64,000 nucleotides of DNA, from contig JAWKZI010000015.1 of the NCBI GenBank assembly GCA_041396045.1, positions 1 to 64,000 of the forward strand. The letters are read 5' to 3'. The DNA is from SHZI01 sp041396045. Lineage in GTDB: Bacteria > Pseudomonadota > Gammaproteobacteria > Steroidobacterales > GCA-2729495. Shown here piece after piece: positions 42,016-50,878 of the stretch (within the stretch, counting starts at the first letter, position 1; each line of letters opens with the position of its first letter). The translations under genes and the position numbers were made by a program. The notes under the pieces are model-generated. The model had not been told where the DNA came from and searched no databases. It worked only from the letters and a program-made list of their open reading frames with translations.

Positions 42016-43668
42016 TTAGTCACGGAGTTTGCGGCGCAGGATCTTTCCGATATTCGACTTCGGCAGGGAATCACGGATTTCCAGATGCCTGGGAAGCTTG
42101 TAGGCAGCGAGGGAGTCCCGCAAATAACTCCGGACTTCCTCAAGGCTGAGGGTCTGGCCCGGCTTCAGCACCAGAAACAGTTTGACCGCCTCGCCCGTGT
42201 GTTCGTCCGGAACACCGATACAACCAGCCTCAAAAACTGCCGGATGATTGGTGATCGCCATCTCGACCTCATTGGGATAAACCTTGAGTCCGGACACGTT
42301 GATCATGTCCTTCTTGCGGTCCACGATGCGGAAATAGCCACGCTCATCCATCACAGCAATGTCACCGGTGCGAAAGTACCCGTCGTGCGTCATGACACGA
42401 GCGGTTCCCTCTTCGTCGTTCCAGTAGCCACGCATCACCTGAGGACCCTTCACACAGATCTCGCCCGGCTCGCCGGCCGGAACCTCCTTGTCCTCGTCCC
42501 GCAAGGAGATCAACGTGTTCGGCATCGGCAAGCCAATGCTGCCGTTGTAATCTGCCAGAGTGACGGGATTCGTCGTCAGCACCGGCGATGTTTCCGACAG
42601 CCCGTAGCCCTCGTGAATCATGATGCCGGTCAGTTCCTTCCACTCCCTGGCTGTAGCCGGCATGACTGACATGCCACCGGCAGATGCGAGCTTGAGTGCG
42701 GAAAAATCCACCGACCGGATATCCGGATGGTTGATGAGGGCCTGGTAGAGGGTGTTTACGCCCGTAATTGCCGTGAATTTCCGGCGGCGGAGTTCAGCAA
42801 CAAAAGATTTCAGATCACGCGGATCGGTGATCAGGATGTTGTGCCCCCCGACGTCGATATAGCAAAGACAGTTACACGTCAGTGCATATATATGGTACAG
42901 CGGCAATGGCGCTACCATGATCTCCTCACCGCGCCGGGTTCTTGATGCAAACCAGGTGTTGACCTGGCGCACATTGGCAACAAGGTTCCCATGGGTGAGC
43001 ATCGCTCCACGAGAGCGACCCGTAGTCCCTCCCGTGTACTGCAGGCAGGCAAGATCGCTGCCCTTCGGCCGTGACGCAATATCAGCCAGTGGCTCGCAGG
43101 CTGAAATTGCCGACCAGCCAAGTGCACCAGGCACGTGGTGGACGGGTTTGCGGCGCACAAAGCGGAGAACGAAATTAACGATCGGACCGCGGGGAAAGCC
43201 CAGCAGGTCACCGGCGCCCGTCACCAGTACGTGGCGCACACCAACACGGGCGCGGACTTCTGCGTAAGTCCCGGCACTCTGTGCGAACACTACCAGTACC
43301 GTGACACCGGAATCGTTGAGCTGGTGCTCCAGTTCCGATGCCGTGTACATCGGGTTGACATTGACAGCCACCAAACCGGCTCGCCATATCCCCACCAGTG
43401 CCACCGGATACTGGAGCAGATTTGGCAGCATGATGGCCACCCGATCGCCCGGCTTGACCCCTGGCAGGGCATGCAGCCAGCTGGCAAATCTCCGGCTCAA
43501 ATCGTCGAGTTCGCCAAAAGTGATCGTCCCGCCAAGATTACTGAATGCCGGGCGGTCGGCGAACTGTTCAACGGCTCGATCTACAATATCCAGCACGGAC
43601 TCGTCCGGATCCAGATCGATACTGGCTGGAACGCCGGGTGAGTATTCCCTGATCCAAGGCTTGTTCAT
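42016..43668 (-). CDS. fadD: Long-chain fatty acyl-CoA ligase (FadD-like)
   Basis: 550-residue AMP-forming ligase activating fatty acids for beta-oxidation. Signatures are the ATP-binding YTGGTTGRSRGAMLTHGN, PLYHIYALT, GYGLSETSPV, YFRTGDIAVMDERGYFRIVD and DRKKDMINVSGLKVYPNEVE, with the catalytic Lys region NIGKILRRKLRD at the very C-terminus. Length and order match E. coli FadD (561). The gene is intact and converges on the enoyl-CoA hydratase gene. ATG 43668 is about 100 bases from the divergent HMG-CoA reductase start. Confidence 0.92.
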   Translation of the reverse strand: MNKPWIREYSPGVPASIDLDPDESVLDIVDRAVEQFADRPAFSNLGGTITFGELDDLSRRFASWLHALPGVKPGDRVAIMLPNLLQYPVALVGIWRAGLVAVNVNPMYTASELEHQLNDSGVTVLVVFAQSAGTYAEVRARVGVRHVLVTGAGDLLGFPRGPIVNFVLRFVRRKPVHHVPGALGWSAISACEPLADIASRPKGSDLACLQYTGGTTGRSRGAMLTHGNLVANVRQVNTWFASRTRRGEEIMVAPLPLYHIYALTCNCLCYIDVGGHNILITDPRDLKSFVAELRRRKFTAITGVNTLYQALINHPDIRSVDFSALKLASAGGMSVMPATAREWKELTGIMIHEGYGLSETSPVLTTNPVTLADYNGSIGLPMPNTLISLRDEDKEVPAGEPGEICVKGPQVMRGYWNDEEGTARVMTHDGYFRTGDIAVMDERGYFRIVDRKKDMINVSGLKVYPNEVEMAITNHPAVFEAGCIGVPDEHTGEAVKLFLVLKPGQTLSLEEVRSYLRDSLAAYKLPRHLEIRDSLPKSNIGKILRRKLRD

Positions 43669-43770
43669 GGTTTACGCATCCTACAACCGTGGCGACAATA
43701 CCGCATTGCTGCTACGGTTTGGCAGCAGCGCCGTTGCAGCAGTCGCCCCGGCAGTCAGCAGGAGAACCCC

Positions 43771-46053
43771 TTGAGCCGATCCCGGATTCCGCAGTTCTAC
43801 AAGATGTCAGTGGCCGAACGTGTGCAGGCGGTACGTGATCGGGGCTTGTTGAGCGAAGCAGACTTCGACCAGCTGTCCGCCGGCATGACCACCCTTAATC
43901 TGCAGGCTGCCGACAAGATGATCGAGAACGTCATTGGCGTTCTGGGCATGCCGATTGGCCTCGGTCTGAATTTCCTGATCAACGGCAAGGATTACGTGGT
44001 GCCCATGGCTGTCGAGGAGCCGTCGATCGTGGCCGCCATCAGCGCCACTGCCAAGCTGGCCCGGGAGTCCGGCGGCTTTGCCACCAGCTCGACTCCACCG
44101 ATATAGATCGGTCATATCCAGGTACTGGAGTGCGACAACCTGCCTCGAGCCCGTGCTGCTCTGCTGGAACACAAGCGCGATCTGCTCGACCTCGCCAACA
44201 GTTTTCACCCACGTATGGTGGCACGCGGTGGTGGCGCTGTAGACCTCGAAGTGCACACCCACCCGCTGCGTTCCATGCCGGGCCAGATGCTGGTCGTACA
44301 CCTCCTGGTCGATACCCGCGACGCAATGGGTGCCAACCTGGTCAATGGCATGTGCGAAGGCGTGGCGCCCCTGATCGAACAAATTACCGAGGGCAAGGTT
44401 TTCCTGCGTATCCTGTCCAACCTCGCCGATCGTGCCCTGGCACGCGCTGAAGTCACCTTCCCGGTGGCGGGGCTTGCCGGCAAGGGCTACCCGGGTGATC
44501 GGGTCCGCGACGGCGTCATTGTCGCTGCAGATTTTGCCCACGCAGACCCCTATCGTGCAGCGACGCACAACAAGGGTGTCATGAACGGCGTGGATGCGGT
44601 GGCGTTGGCCACCGGCAATGACTGGCGCGCCCTGGAAGCCGGCGCCCACGCCTACGCTGCACGCCACGGCCGCTATGGCTCCCTCACCGAGTGGTGGGCC
44701 GATGAAGATGGCAACTTGCGCGGCAGGATCGAGATGCCGATGAAGGTTGGCATCGTGGGCGGTCCTCTGGAAACGAATCCAGGTGTCGCAATGAATCTGC
44801 GGCTTCTGGCGGTGGAGTCCGCTACCGAGCTTGCCGAGGTGATGGCGGCCGTCGGCCTGGCACAGAACTTTGCGGCACTGCGCGCTTTGGCGACAGACGG
44901 CATCCAGTCCGGGCACATGACGCTGCATGCGCGTACGGTGGTCAAGGCGGCCGGAACCCCCGCCGCACTTTTCAATGAGGTGCTTGAGCGGGTGATCCAG
45001 AGTGGGGAAATCAAGGTCTGGAAAGCCCAGCAGATTCTTGAGGAGGTTCGCCAGCTTGCGCCGACGGCACCGGATAGCCGCCTGCGGCGCCTGCAAGGTG
45101 ATAGCGTTGGCGAAGGTATCGGCTACGGCAAGATCATCCTGCTTGGTGAACATGCCGTGGTCCATGGTCGACATGCCCTCGCCTGTCCGCTACCGCTGAC
45201 GATCCGCGCCATCGTGACCGACGGCGATCGCGGAGTTGAATTGCTGATCCCGCGTTGGGGCGTTGAGTATCAACTCGCGAAGCCACGCGAACTGCGCCGC
45301 TCCTTTGAACAATCGGCCGGTGCCATTCTGGACAAACTGGGTCTGTCGGACCGCACCATGCGGATCGAAGTATTTCCGGACGTACCGCGAGGCATGGGAC
45401 TGGGTGGTTCAGCGGCACTGGCTGTCGCCATTGTCCGGGCACTGGACCTGCACTTCCGCCTCGGCCTGAACGATGCTGAAGTCAACGACCTGGCGTTTCT
45501 GTCGGAACAGACTGCGCACGGGCACCCCAGTGGTATCGACAATACCCTTGCAACCTACGGCAAGCCGCTGGTCTTTCGGCGTGGCATGCCACCACTTGTG
45601 GAACTTCTGAATGTTCCGCAGCCATTGTCGATCGTCGTCGGCATGACCCACAGCGAAGGACTTACCGCCCGCACGGTAGCCAACGTCGGAGACGCCCGTG
45701 CGCGCAATCCGAAGCTGTACGACAAGATCTTTGATGATATCGATGCCCTCGTGCTACAGGCCGTATCGGCAATTCAGGACAACAACGTTACCGCCCTGGG
45801 TGACCTCATGAATGTCAACCAGGGATTGCTGAACGCACTGCAGGTGTCAACGCCTGAACTGGAAAAATTGATTGACGTGGCCCGCGAGGCCGGTGCGGCC
45901 GGCGCTAAACTCACCGGTGGTGGCGGTGGTGGCGCAATGCTGGCGCTGTGCGACTGCGGGGAGACAGCCGCCGAGGTACAACAAGCTATCGAAAGACAAG
46001 GTTTTCGTGCACTGCTGGTCACGGCCGGTGGTGACGGTGTAACAGATGACTGA
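43771..46053 (+). CDS. HMG-CoA reductase (class II)-mevalonate kinase fusion, interrupted by in-frame TAG
   Basis: One 761-codon frame joins two mevalonate-pathway enzymes. The TTG start at 43771 has AGGAG at 43760-43764. HMG-CoA reductase covers codons ~1-440: ENVIGVLGMPIG (Glu), VDTRDAMGANLVNGM (cofactor), RAATHNKGVMNGVDAVALAT (Lys, Asp) and GHMTLHAR (His), all class II. Mevalonate kinase covers ~445-760: GYGKIILLGEHAVVHGRHAL, the GHMP loop PRGMGLGGSAALAV and GAKLTGGGGGGAM. A TAG at 44104-44106 falls between STPPI and IGHIQV, where relatives have Met or another residue; the frame is the same on both sides. Either the base calls are wrong, translation is split, or the reductase is inactive. 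The fusion removes any intergenic start for the kinase. Confidence 0.87.
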
Positions 46054-46649
46054 TGGAATGATCGCAAACGGTGCAGAGATGACAATGCAAAGGGATCCAG
46101 CAACCCTGGAAGATATGCTGGTCCTGGTAGACAGTGCCGATCGGGAAATCGGGACGTTAGCCAAGACCGCTGGTCATTTGGGTGCAGGCACTCTTCATCG
46201 GGCATTCTCGGTATTTCTGTTCAACACTGCCGGATCGGTGCTCATACAGCAACGTGCCGCCGGCAAAATGTTATGGCCCGGTTTCTGGGCGAACCAGCTG
46301 CTGCAGCCATCCACGACCCGGCGAAGATGTTGAAGCCGCAGCCCGCCGTCGGGTCCGGGAAGAATTGAGCGTCGATTGCCGGCTACGCTTTCTCTATAAA
46401 TTTGAGTATCAGGCCCGATTTGGTGACGTCGGCTCCGAGCACGAGCTTTGTCATGTCTTTGCCGGATATCCGGATGGTGAGCTGACGGTCGACCCCACAG
46501 AAATTGCTGACCATAAATGGGTCTCACCTGCGGAACTGACTCGCGCAATAGCAGCGGAACCCGCGCGCTACAGTCCGTGGACGAAACTGGAATGGCAACG
46601 GATTACCGACAATTTTCTTGAGCAGATACTTGCCGATTGCAACCGCTGA
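46046..46649 (+). CDS. idi: Isopentenyl-diphosphate isomerase type I, frameshifted
   Basis: Interconverts IPP and DMAPP. The N-terminal part (LVLVDSADREIGTLAKTAGH, LHRAFSVFLFNTAGSVLIQQ, WPGFWAN) and the C-terminal part (SCCSHPRPGEDVEAAARRRV, SEHELCHVFAGYPDGE) form one Nudix-type IDI-1. They are in different frames because AACCAGCTGCTGC near 46296 has one base too many; removal gives N-S-C-C-S-H-P, containing the catalytic Cys. The catalytic Glu lies in the SEHELCHV region. ATG 46046 overlaps the mevalonate kinase stop by 8 bases, so both belong to one operon; ATG 46082 is an alternative start. Confidence 0.9.
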
Positions 46650-46650
46650 A

Positions 46651-47472
46651 ATGTCTACGGTCGTCATTACAGGCAGCACACGGGGCATTGGCTACGGTCT
46701 GGCCACTGAATTTGTAAAGCGTGGCCACAATGTGGTGCTGTCCAGCCGTCGCCAGGCCGATGTCGACAAGGCCGTTGCGGAGCTGAGCGAACTGGCCGCT
46801 CACCCTGGTTACGGCAAGGTTCAGGGAACAACCTGCGATGTAACCCGCAAGCTGGATGTGCAGGCCCTGTGGGACCATGCTGTGGCAGCTTTCGGTCGGG
46901 TCGACTACTGGATCAACAATGCGGGTCGGGCCACGTCGCGATACGCGGTACATGAGCTGCCCGAAGAACTCGTCCACACGCTCGTTGATGGCAACCTGAA
47001 GGGCAGCATTTTCGGTTCACAGATTGCCATTGACGGATTTCGACTTCAGGGGTCCGGCAACCTGTACAACATGCTGGGCGGCAGCTACGACGGCAAGCGC
47101 CTGACGCCCAACATGGGGGTATATAGCGCGACCAAGGCCGGCGACTGGTTACTCACCCGATATCTGGTTGCCGAAAACGAGAATCCGCAGATCATCATTG
47201 GCGCGATCAGTCCCGGGATGCTGATTACACCCAACTGGTTTGACGAGCAAAAGCAGATGAGCAACGAGGACTGGCTGAAGATCCGCCCGGTGCTGAATAT
47301 ATTGTGTGACTACGTTGAAACTGCCACGCCCTGGCTCGTGGACCAGGTGCTATCGAATCGCGAGAGCGGCAAGCGGATAGCGTGGATGACCACCGGCAAA
47401 CTTCTGCGTCGCTTTGCCAACGCCAAAGTGCTTGGCCGAAAGCGTGACCTGTTTTCACGGTTCGGGCTCTGA
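46651..47472 (+). CDS. Short-chain dehydrogenase/reductase, NYC1/NOL-like
   Basis: 273 residues from ATG 46651, one base after the idi stop. The classical SDR features are present: cofactor loop VVITGSTRGIGYGLA, WINNAG and the catalytic Tyr-x-x-x-Lys in YSATKAGDW. GSTRGIGYGLATEFVKRGHN, VDYWINNAGRATS and AISPGMLITPNW recall chlorophyll b reductase (NYC1/NOL) proteins, a subfamily that also occurs in non-phototrophs. The position between idi and an ABC exporter, opposite the carotenoid operon, suggests an isoprenoid or pigment substrate, but this is inference. Confidence 0.83.
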   Translation: MSTVVITGSTRGIGYGLATEFVKRGHNVVLSSRRQADVDKAVAELSELAAHPGYGKVQGTTCDVTRKLDVQALWDHAVAAFGRVDYWINNAGRATSRYAVHELPEELVHTLVDGNLKGSIFGSQIAIDGFRLQGSGNLYNMLGGSYDGKRLTPNMGVYSATKAGDWLLTRYLVAENENPQIIIGAISPGMLITPNWFDEQKQMSNEDWLKIRPVLNILCDYVETATPWLVDQVLSNRESGKRIAWMTTGKLLRRFANAKVLGRKRDLFSRFGL

Positions 47473-47485
47473 GCCGGCCGGCACC

Positions 47486-48442
47486 GTGTCGGTTGCCAGG
47501 ACACCATCTGCCGAGCCTCTGCTGATCGTTCGCGGAGCCACCCGCCGCTTTGGCAAGCGGGCAGCGCTGGCCGGCGCGGATCTCTCACTACTCAAGGGTG
47601 AAGTGCTGGCTTTGCTGGGCCCCAACGGTGCCGGCAAATCTACACTGTTGCGGGCCATCGCTGGCCGGCTCCGGCTTGACGAGGGCACTATTCGTATCAG
47701 TGGCCTGCCACCCGATCATCACCAGGCCAGGCTGCATGTTGGCTTCGTGCCGCAGTCCATTGCGCTTTGGGGAAGGCTACCCGTGCGCACCAACCTGGAA
47801 ATTCTGGGTCGCATGGCCGGCGTTTCGCGCCGGGATATCCCGGCCGCAGTTCGCGATGCACTCGACTGGTGCGGGCTGGCCGATCGTGCAACAGATCGTG
47901 TTGCCACCCTGTCTGGCGGCATGCAGCGCCGCATAAACATCGCTGCCGGCACCCTGCATCGCCCTGACCTGCTCTTGCTGGATGAGCCAACCGTGGGACT
48001 CGACCGGGCTTCCGGCGACGCTATCCACCGGGTACTCGCGAGGCTGCGTGATGAGGGTCTGGCGCAGATTCTCACCACGCATGTGTTCGTGGAAGCTGAA
48101 GCACTGGCGGACCGGGTGGCCGTGATGGCTGCCGGGGTCGTCCGGGCCGCCGACACCATTCCCAGCCTGGTAGGCCGCCTTTTTGGCAACGATCAGGAAG
48201 TCCTGCTGATGCTGGCGGCGCCGCCCGCACCCGAGCTGCGCGACTTTCTGCGTGCCAGCCAGTTTTCGCCAACCAATGAGGACCGACGCTGGATGGGCCG
48301 GCTGCACGGCGGACTGGAACAACTGCCTGAAGTACGCACCCGGCTGATTGCCGCCGGCGCGGACGTACAGGAATTGCGAGTCAGGCAACCGGGTCTCCAT
48401 GGTGTCTATGTGGAACTTACCGGCGAAGTGCCGGAGCACTGA
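47486..48442 (+). CDS. ABC transporter ATP-binding protein
   Basis: About 318 residues, ABC-2 exporter type: Walker A LGPNGAGKSTLLRAI, Q-loop VGFVPQSIALWG, signature LSGGMQRRINIAAG, Walker B LLLLDEPTVGLD and switch His in TTHVF. The start is not certain; GTG 47486, 13 bases after the SDR stop, precedes the domain by about 11 residues, and the frame stays open within the SDR gene. It pairs with the permease gene 23 bases downstream. The substrate is unknown; context suggests an isoprenoid- or envelope-related export function. Confidence 0.87.
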   Translation: MSVARTPSAEPLLIVRGATRRFGKRAALAGADLSLLKGEVLALLGPNGAGKSTLLRAIAGRLRLDEGTIRISGLPPDHHQARLHVGFVPQSIALWGRLPVRTNLEILGRMAGVSRRDIPAAVRDALDWCGLADRATDRVATLSGGMQRRINIAAGTLHRPDLLLLDEPTVGLDRASGDAIHRVLARLRDEGLAQILTTHVFVEAEALADRVAVMAAGVVRAADTIPSLVGRLFGNDQEVLLMLAAPPAPELRDFLRASQFSPTNEDRRWMGRLHGGLEQLPEVRTRLIAAGADVQELRVRQPGLHGVYVELTGEVPEH

Positions 48443-48465
48443 ATAGTGGCACGGAGTATCGATAC

Positions 48466-49702
48466 ATGATCCTCGCTATCGTACGCACGGCCATGCTGCA
48501 GCTATGGCACGATCGAGGCGCACTGCTCATGGCGCTCCTGGTACCGGTAATTTTCTTTCTGATCTTCGCGGAAATATTTGCCACCGCTGCCGGGGATCAG
48601 TTGCAGCTTCGCGTGGCCATTGTCGACGAAGTACAAAGTGGCGATTCCATCGCACTGCTGCATGCGCTGGTTGCCGTACCGTCGATTCACCCCGTGTCCG
48701 GCGCGGAACCCGGGCGCCTGACCCGGAGTGATGCTACGGACCTGGTCCGCCGCGGTACTGCCGATGTCGGCCTGGTCGTCCGTGCCGACGGAGAAACCCT
48801 GGCGACGGCTTATGGACTGGCGGCACCACCGCTGTTGTTGTTTGTAGATCCGTCCCGCAGCGTGGCGGCCACCATGCTCTCCGGACAACTGCAACGGGCC
48901 TACTTCAGCGCCCTCCCCGACTTGGCGATCGGCCGGGTTGCTGAATTGATTGGCACCGAATTGACTGAGTTCACACCAGCTCAGAAGGCCGAAATAGACG
49001 CTGGATTGCGTGAAATGCGTGCCTCGGCTGCCGGCCAGTCATCATCCGGCTGGAGCTTTGAAGACCTCCTGGAGCGGAAAAACGTCGCGGGCCAGTCAGC
49101 AGCGCTCAACAACGTGGCCTACTACGCCGGCGCTGTGGCCTTCATGTTTCTGTTGTTCGCCGCAGCCCAGGGTGCTCTCGCGATTCTGGATGACCAGGCC
49201 GCCGGAATTCTGGACCGGATCGCGGCGGGCCCCGGCGGCATCAGCGGTCATCAACGGCCGCTTTCTGTTTCGTTGCTCCAGGGTCTGGTTCAGGTCAGCT
49301 TGATTTTTGCGGTGGCATGGCTGGCCTATGGCGTCGACGTGCCGGGCAATTTTGCCGGTTGATGCTCATCTCCGCTTCTTCCGCACTGCTGGCAGCCGGC
49401 ATTGGCATGTTGCTGGTTATTGGTTGCGGAACACGCGCACAGGCCGAAGTTCTGCCAACCGTTGTGATCCTCATCATGTCGGCAATTGGCGGCAGCATGG
49501 TGCCACGCTTCTTCATGCCAGAGTGGCTGCAGAAAATCGGCTGGCTTACCCCCAATACCTGGCACTGGAAGCGTACAGCGGCTTGTTCTGGCGGGGTGAA
49601 GCAGTGGCGGCCCTGTTACCCCTGTGTGCGGGACTTGCGGGCGTTGGTATTGTTGCACTTGGTCTGGCGCACTGGTTTGGTCGGCGGCTGATCGAAGATT
49701 AA
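48466..49702 (+). CDS. ABC-2 type permease, twice frameshifted
   Basis: The N-terminal transmembrane helix (LLMALLVPVIFFLIFAEIFA) is followed by a periplasmic domain of about 200 residues, then helices (YYAGAVAFMFLLFAAAQGAL and on), typical of DrrB/YhgE-like ABC-2 permeases. Near 49362 one base is missing (GGTTGATG for G-W-M), after which MLISASSALLAAGIGMLL and SAIGGSMVPRFFMPEWLQK continue. Near 49560 another base is missing (ACCTGGCACTGG), after which LEAYSGLFWRGE and the last helix continue to TAA 49700-49702. The repaired protein is about 412 residues. Both breaks are single-base and adjacent to G runs. It converges on crtB. Confidence 0.85.
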
Positions 49703-49759
49703 GCGTGACTTCAAGTGGCGATCGGTGGTTTCAACGCACTTCGCAGCACGCGGCATCCC

Positions 49760-49833
49760 GGCGGGAAATCCCTTCCGCCCGGCCCTCTGACTAATCGGAT
49801 GGGCACGCCTTTTCGGCGGAAGGGACACCCGCC
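49760..49833. terminator. Inverted repeat between convergent exporter and carotenoid operons
   Basis: TCCCTTCCGCC (49769-49779) pairs exactly with GGCGGAAGGGA (49815-49825), and flanking GGCGGG (49760-49765) with CCCGCC (49828-49833), leaving a 35-base loop. It lies in the 217-base gap between two converging transcripts and may act as a bidirectional terminator. No U-tract is present. Confidence 0.45.
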
Positions 49834-49920
49834 ACGCTGCCGCTCGCGGCAGGGGTGATCGCAGTCCCATCGACACTAGCGACAACATGAACCCCGACAG
49901 CATGTGGGCCACGGAAGTCG

Positions 49921-50877
49921 TTAGTCCGGAATCAACCAGAGATCGCTTGCCCGCGGCGCTTCGTGACGGCGGCGATCGACGGTCACCGCTTGTATTGCCC
50001 GCATGGCTCCATTGGATACCTGCCACAGCTTCCGTGGAAGACTCACCACAGCACGTTGATCCCACGCATGGGCGCCGTCGTGGCGAACAACACGACCAAT
50101 GTCCCGATACACGCCCAGCGCAGTGGCAACGGCCCACGCGGATCGAAACGACAAGGACTGCAATCCTGCTGTCGCCGACTGATAGTACCGATCTGCCTCG
50201 GCCAGCAGTCGTTCGACCAGTGCCGCCACCGTCTTGCGATTGCCGGCAGCGCCCACCGCCTCCGGTGTCATGCCCACGTCTGACAGCCACTCCAGTGGCA
50301 GATAGCAACGGCCGTTGAGGGCATCGTCAATCACGTCGCGCGAGATGTTGGTAAGTTGAAACGCAATACCCAGGTCGGCCGCACGCTGCAAGGCCGGGCG
50401 TTTCCGCACGCCCATCACCAGAGCCATCATTACTCCCACTACCCCGGCAACGCGATAGCAGTAGGACATGGTCTGGTCCAGCGTCTCATATCGAAAGTTG
50501 CTCACGTCCATTTCGAAACCGGCGAGCAACTCCAGCGGATATTGCTCTGGAATCATGTGTTCACGAGCAACTCGCTGCAATCCCATGAATGGTGGTGGCA
50601 GACCCGGATTCCCGGCCAGTGCCTGATGCGTCTGCACCCTCAGGCGCTCAAGCCGACCTGCCGCTTCACCGGACCGCATGGGGCGCAATGCTGATGCTGA
50701 ACGGGCTGTCAACATGCCCAACTCCTGCCCGTCGATTTCATCGTCGCAGTGCCGGCACCAGGCGTATAGCATCCAGGCATCATCGCGGGTTGTTGAATCG
50801 AAAAGGCGTGATGCCAGAGCAAAACTTCTGGAACCCTTCCGGATCATGTCCCGGCTGTTGCTGACGACCGCATCCAT
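49921..50877 (-). CDS. crtB: Phytoene synthase
   Basis: 318-residue head-to-head prenyl synthase joining two GGPP into phytoene. The first aspartate motif is YAWCRHCDDEIDG and the second is FQLTNISRDVIDDA; GRCYLPLEWL and SYCYRVAGVVGVMM are also family-typical. Length matches bacterial CrtB (about 310). It is the last gene of crtY-crtI-crtB, separated from the crtI stop by one base. The GGPP synthase gene (crtE) is not in the window. Confidence 0.94.
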   Translation of the reverse strand: MDAVVSNSRDMIRKGSRSFALASRLFDSTTRDDAWMLYAWCRHCDDEIDGQELGMLTARSASALRPMRSGEAAGRLERLRVQTHQALAGNPGLPPPFMGLQRVAREHMIPEQYPLELLAGFEMDVSNFRYETLDQTMSYCYRVAGVVGVMMALVMGVRKRPALQRAADLGIAFQLTNISRDVIDDALNGRCYLPLEWLSDVGMTPEAVGAAGNRKTVAALVERLLAEADRYYQSATAGLQSLSFRSAWAVATALGVYRDIGRVVRHDGAHAWDQRAVVSLPRKLWQVSNGAMRAIQAVTVDRRRHEAPRASDLWLIPD

Positions 50878-50878
50878 C

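Noticed and set aside
43807..45174. 455-residue minus-strand frame opposite the HMG-CoA reductase
   Set aside because: Long only because the GC-rich codon pattern leaves the antisense frame open; the plus strand has full class II reductase motifs.
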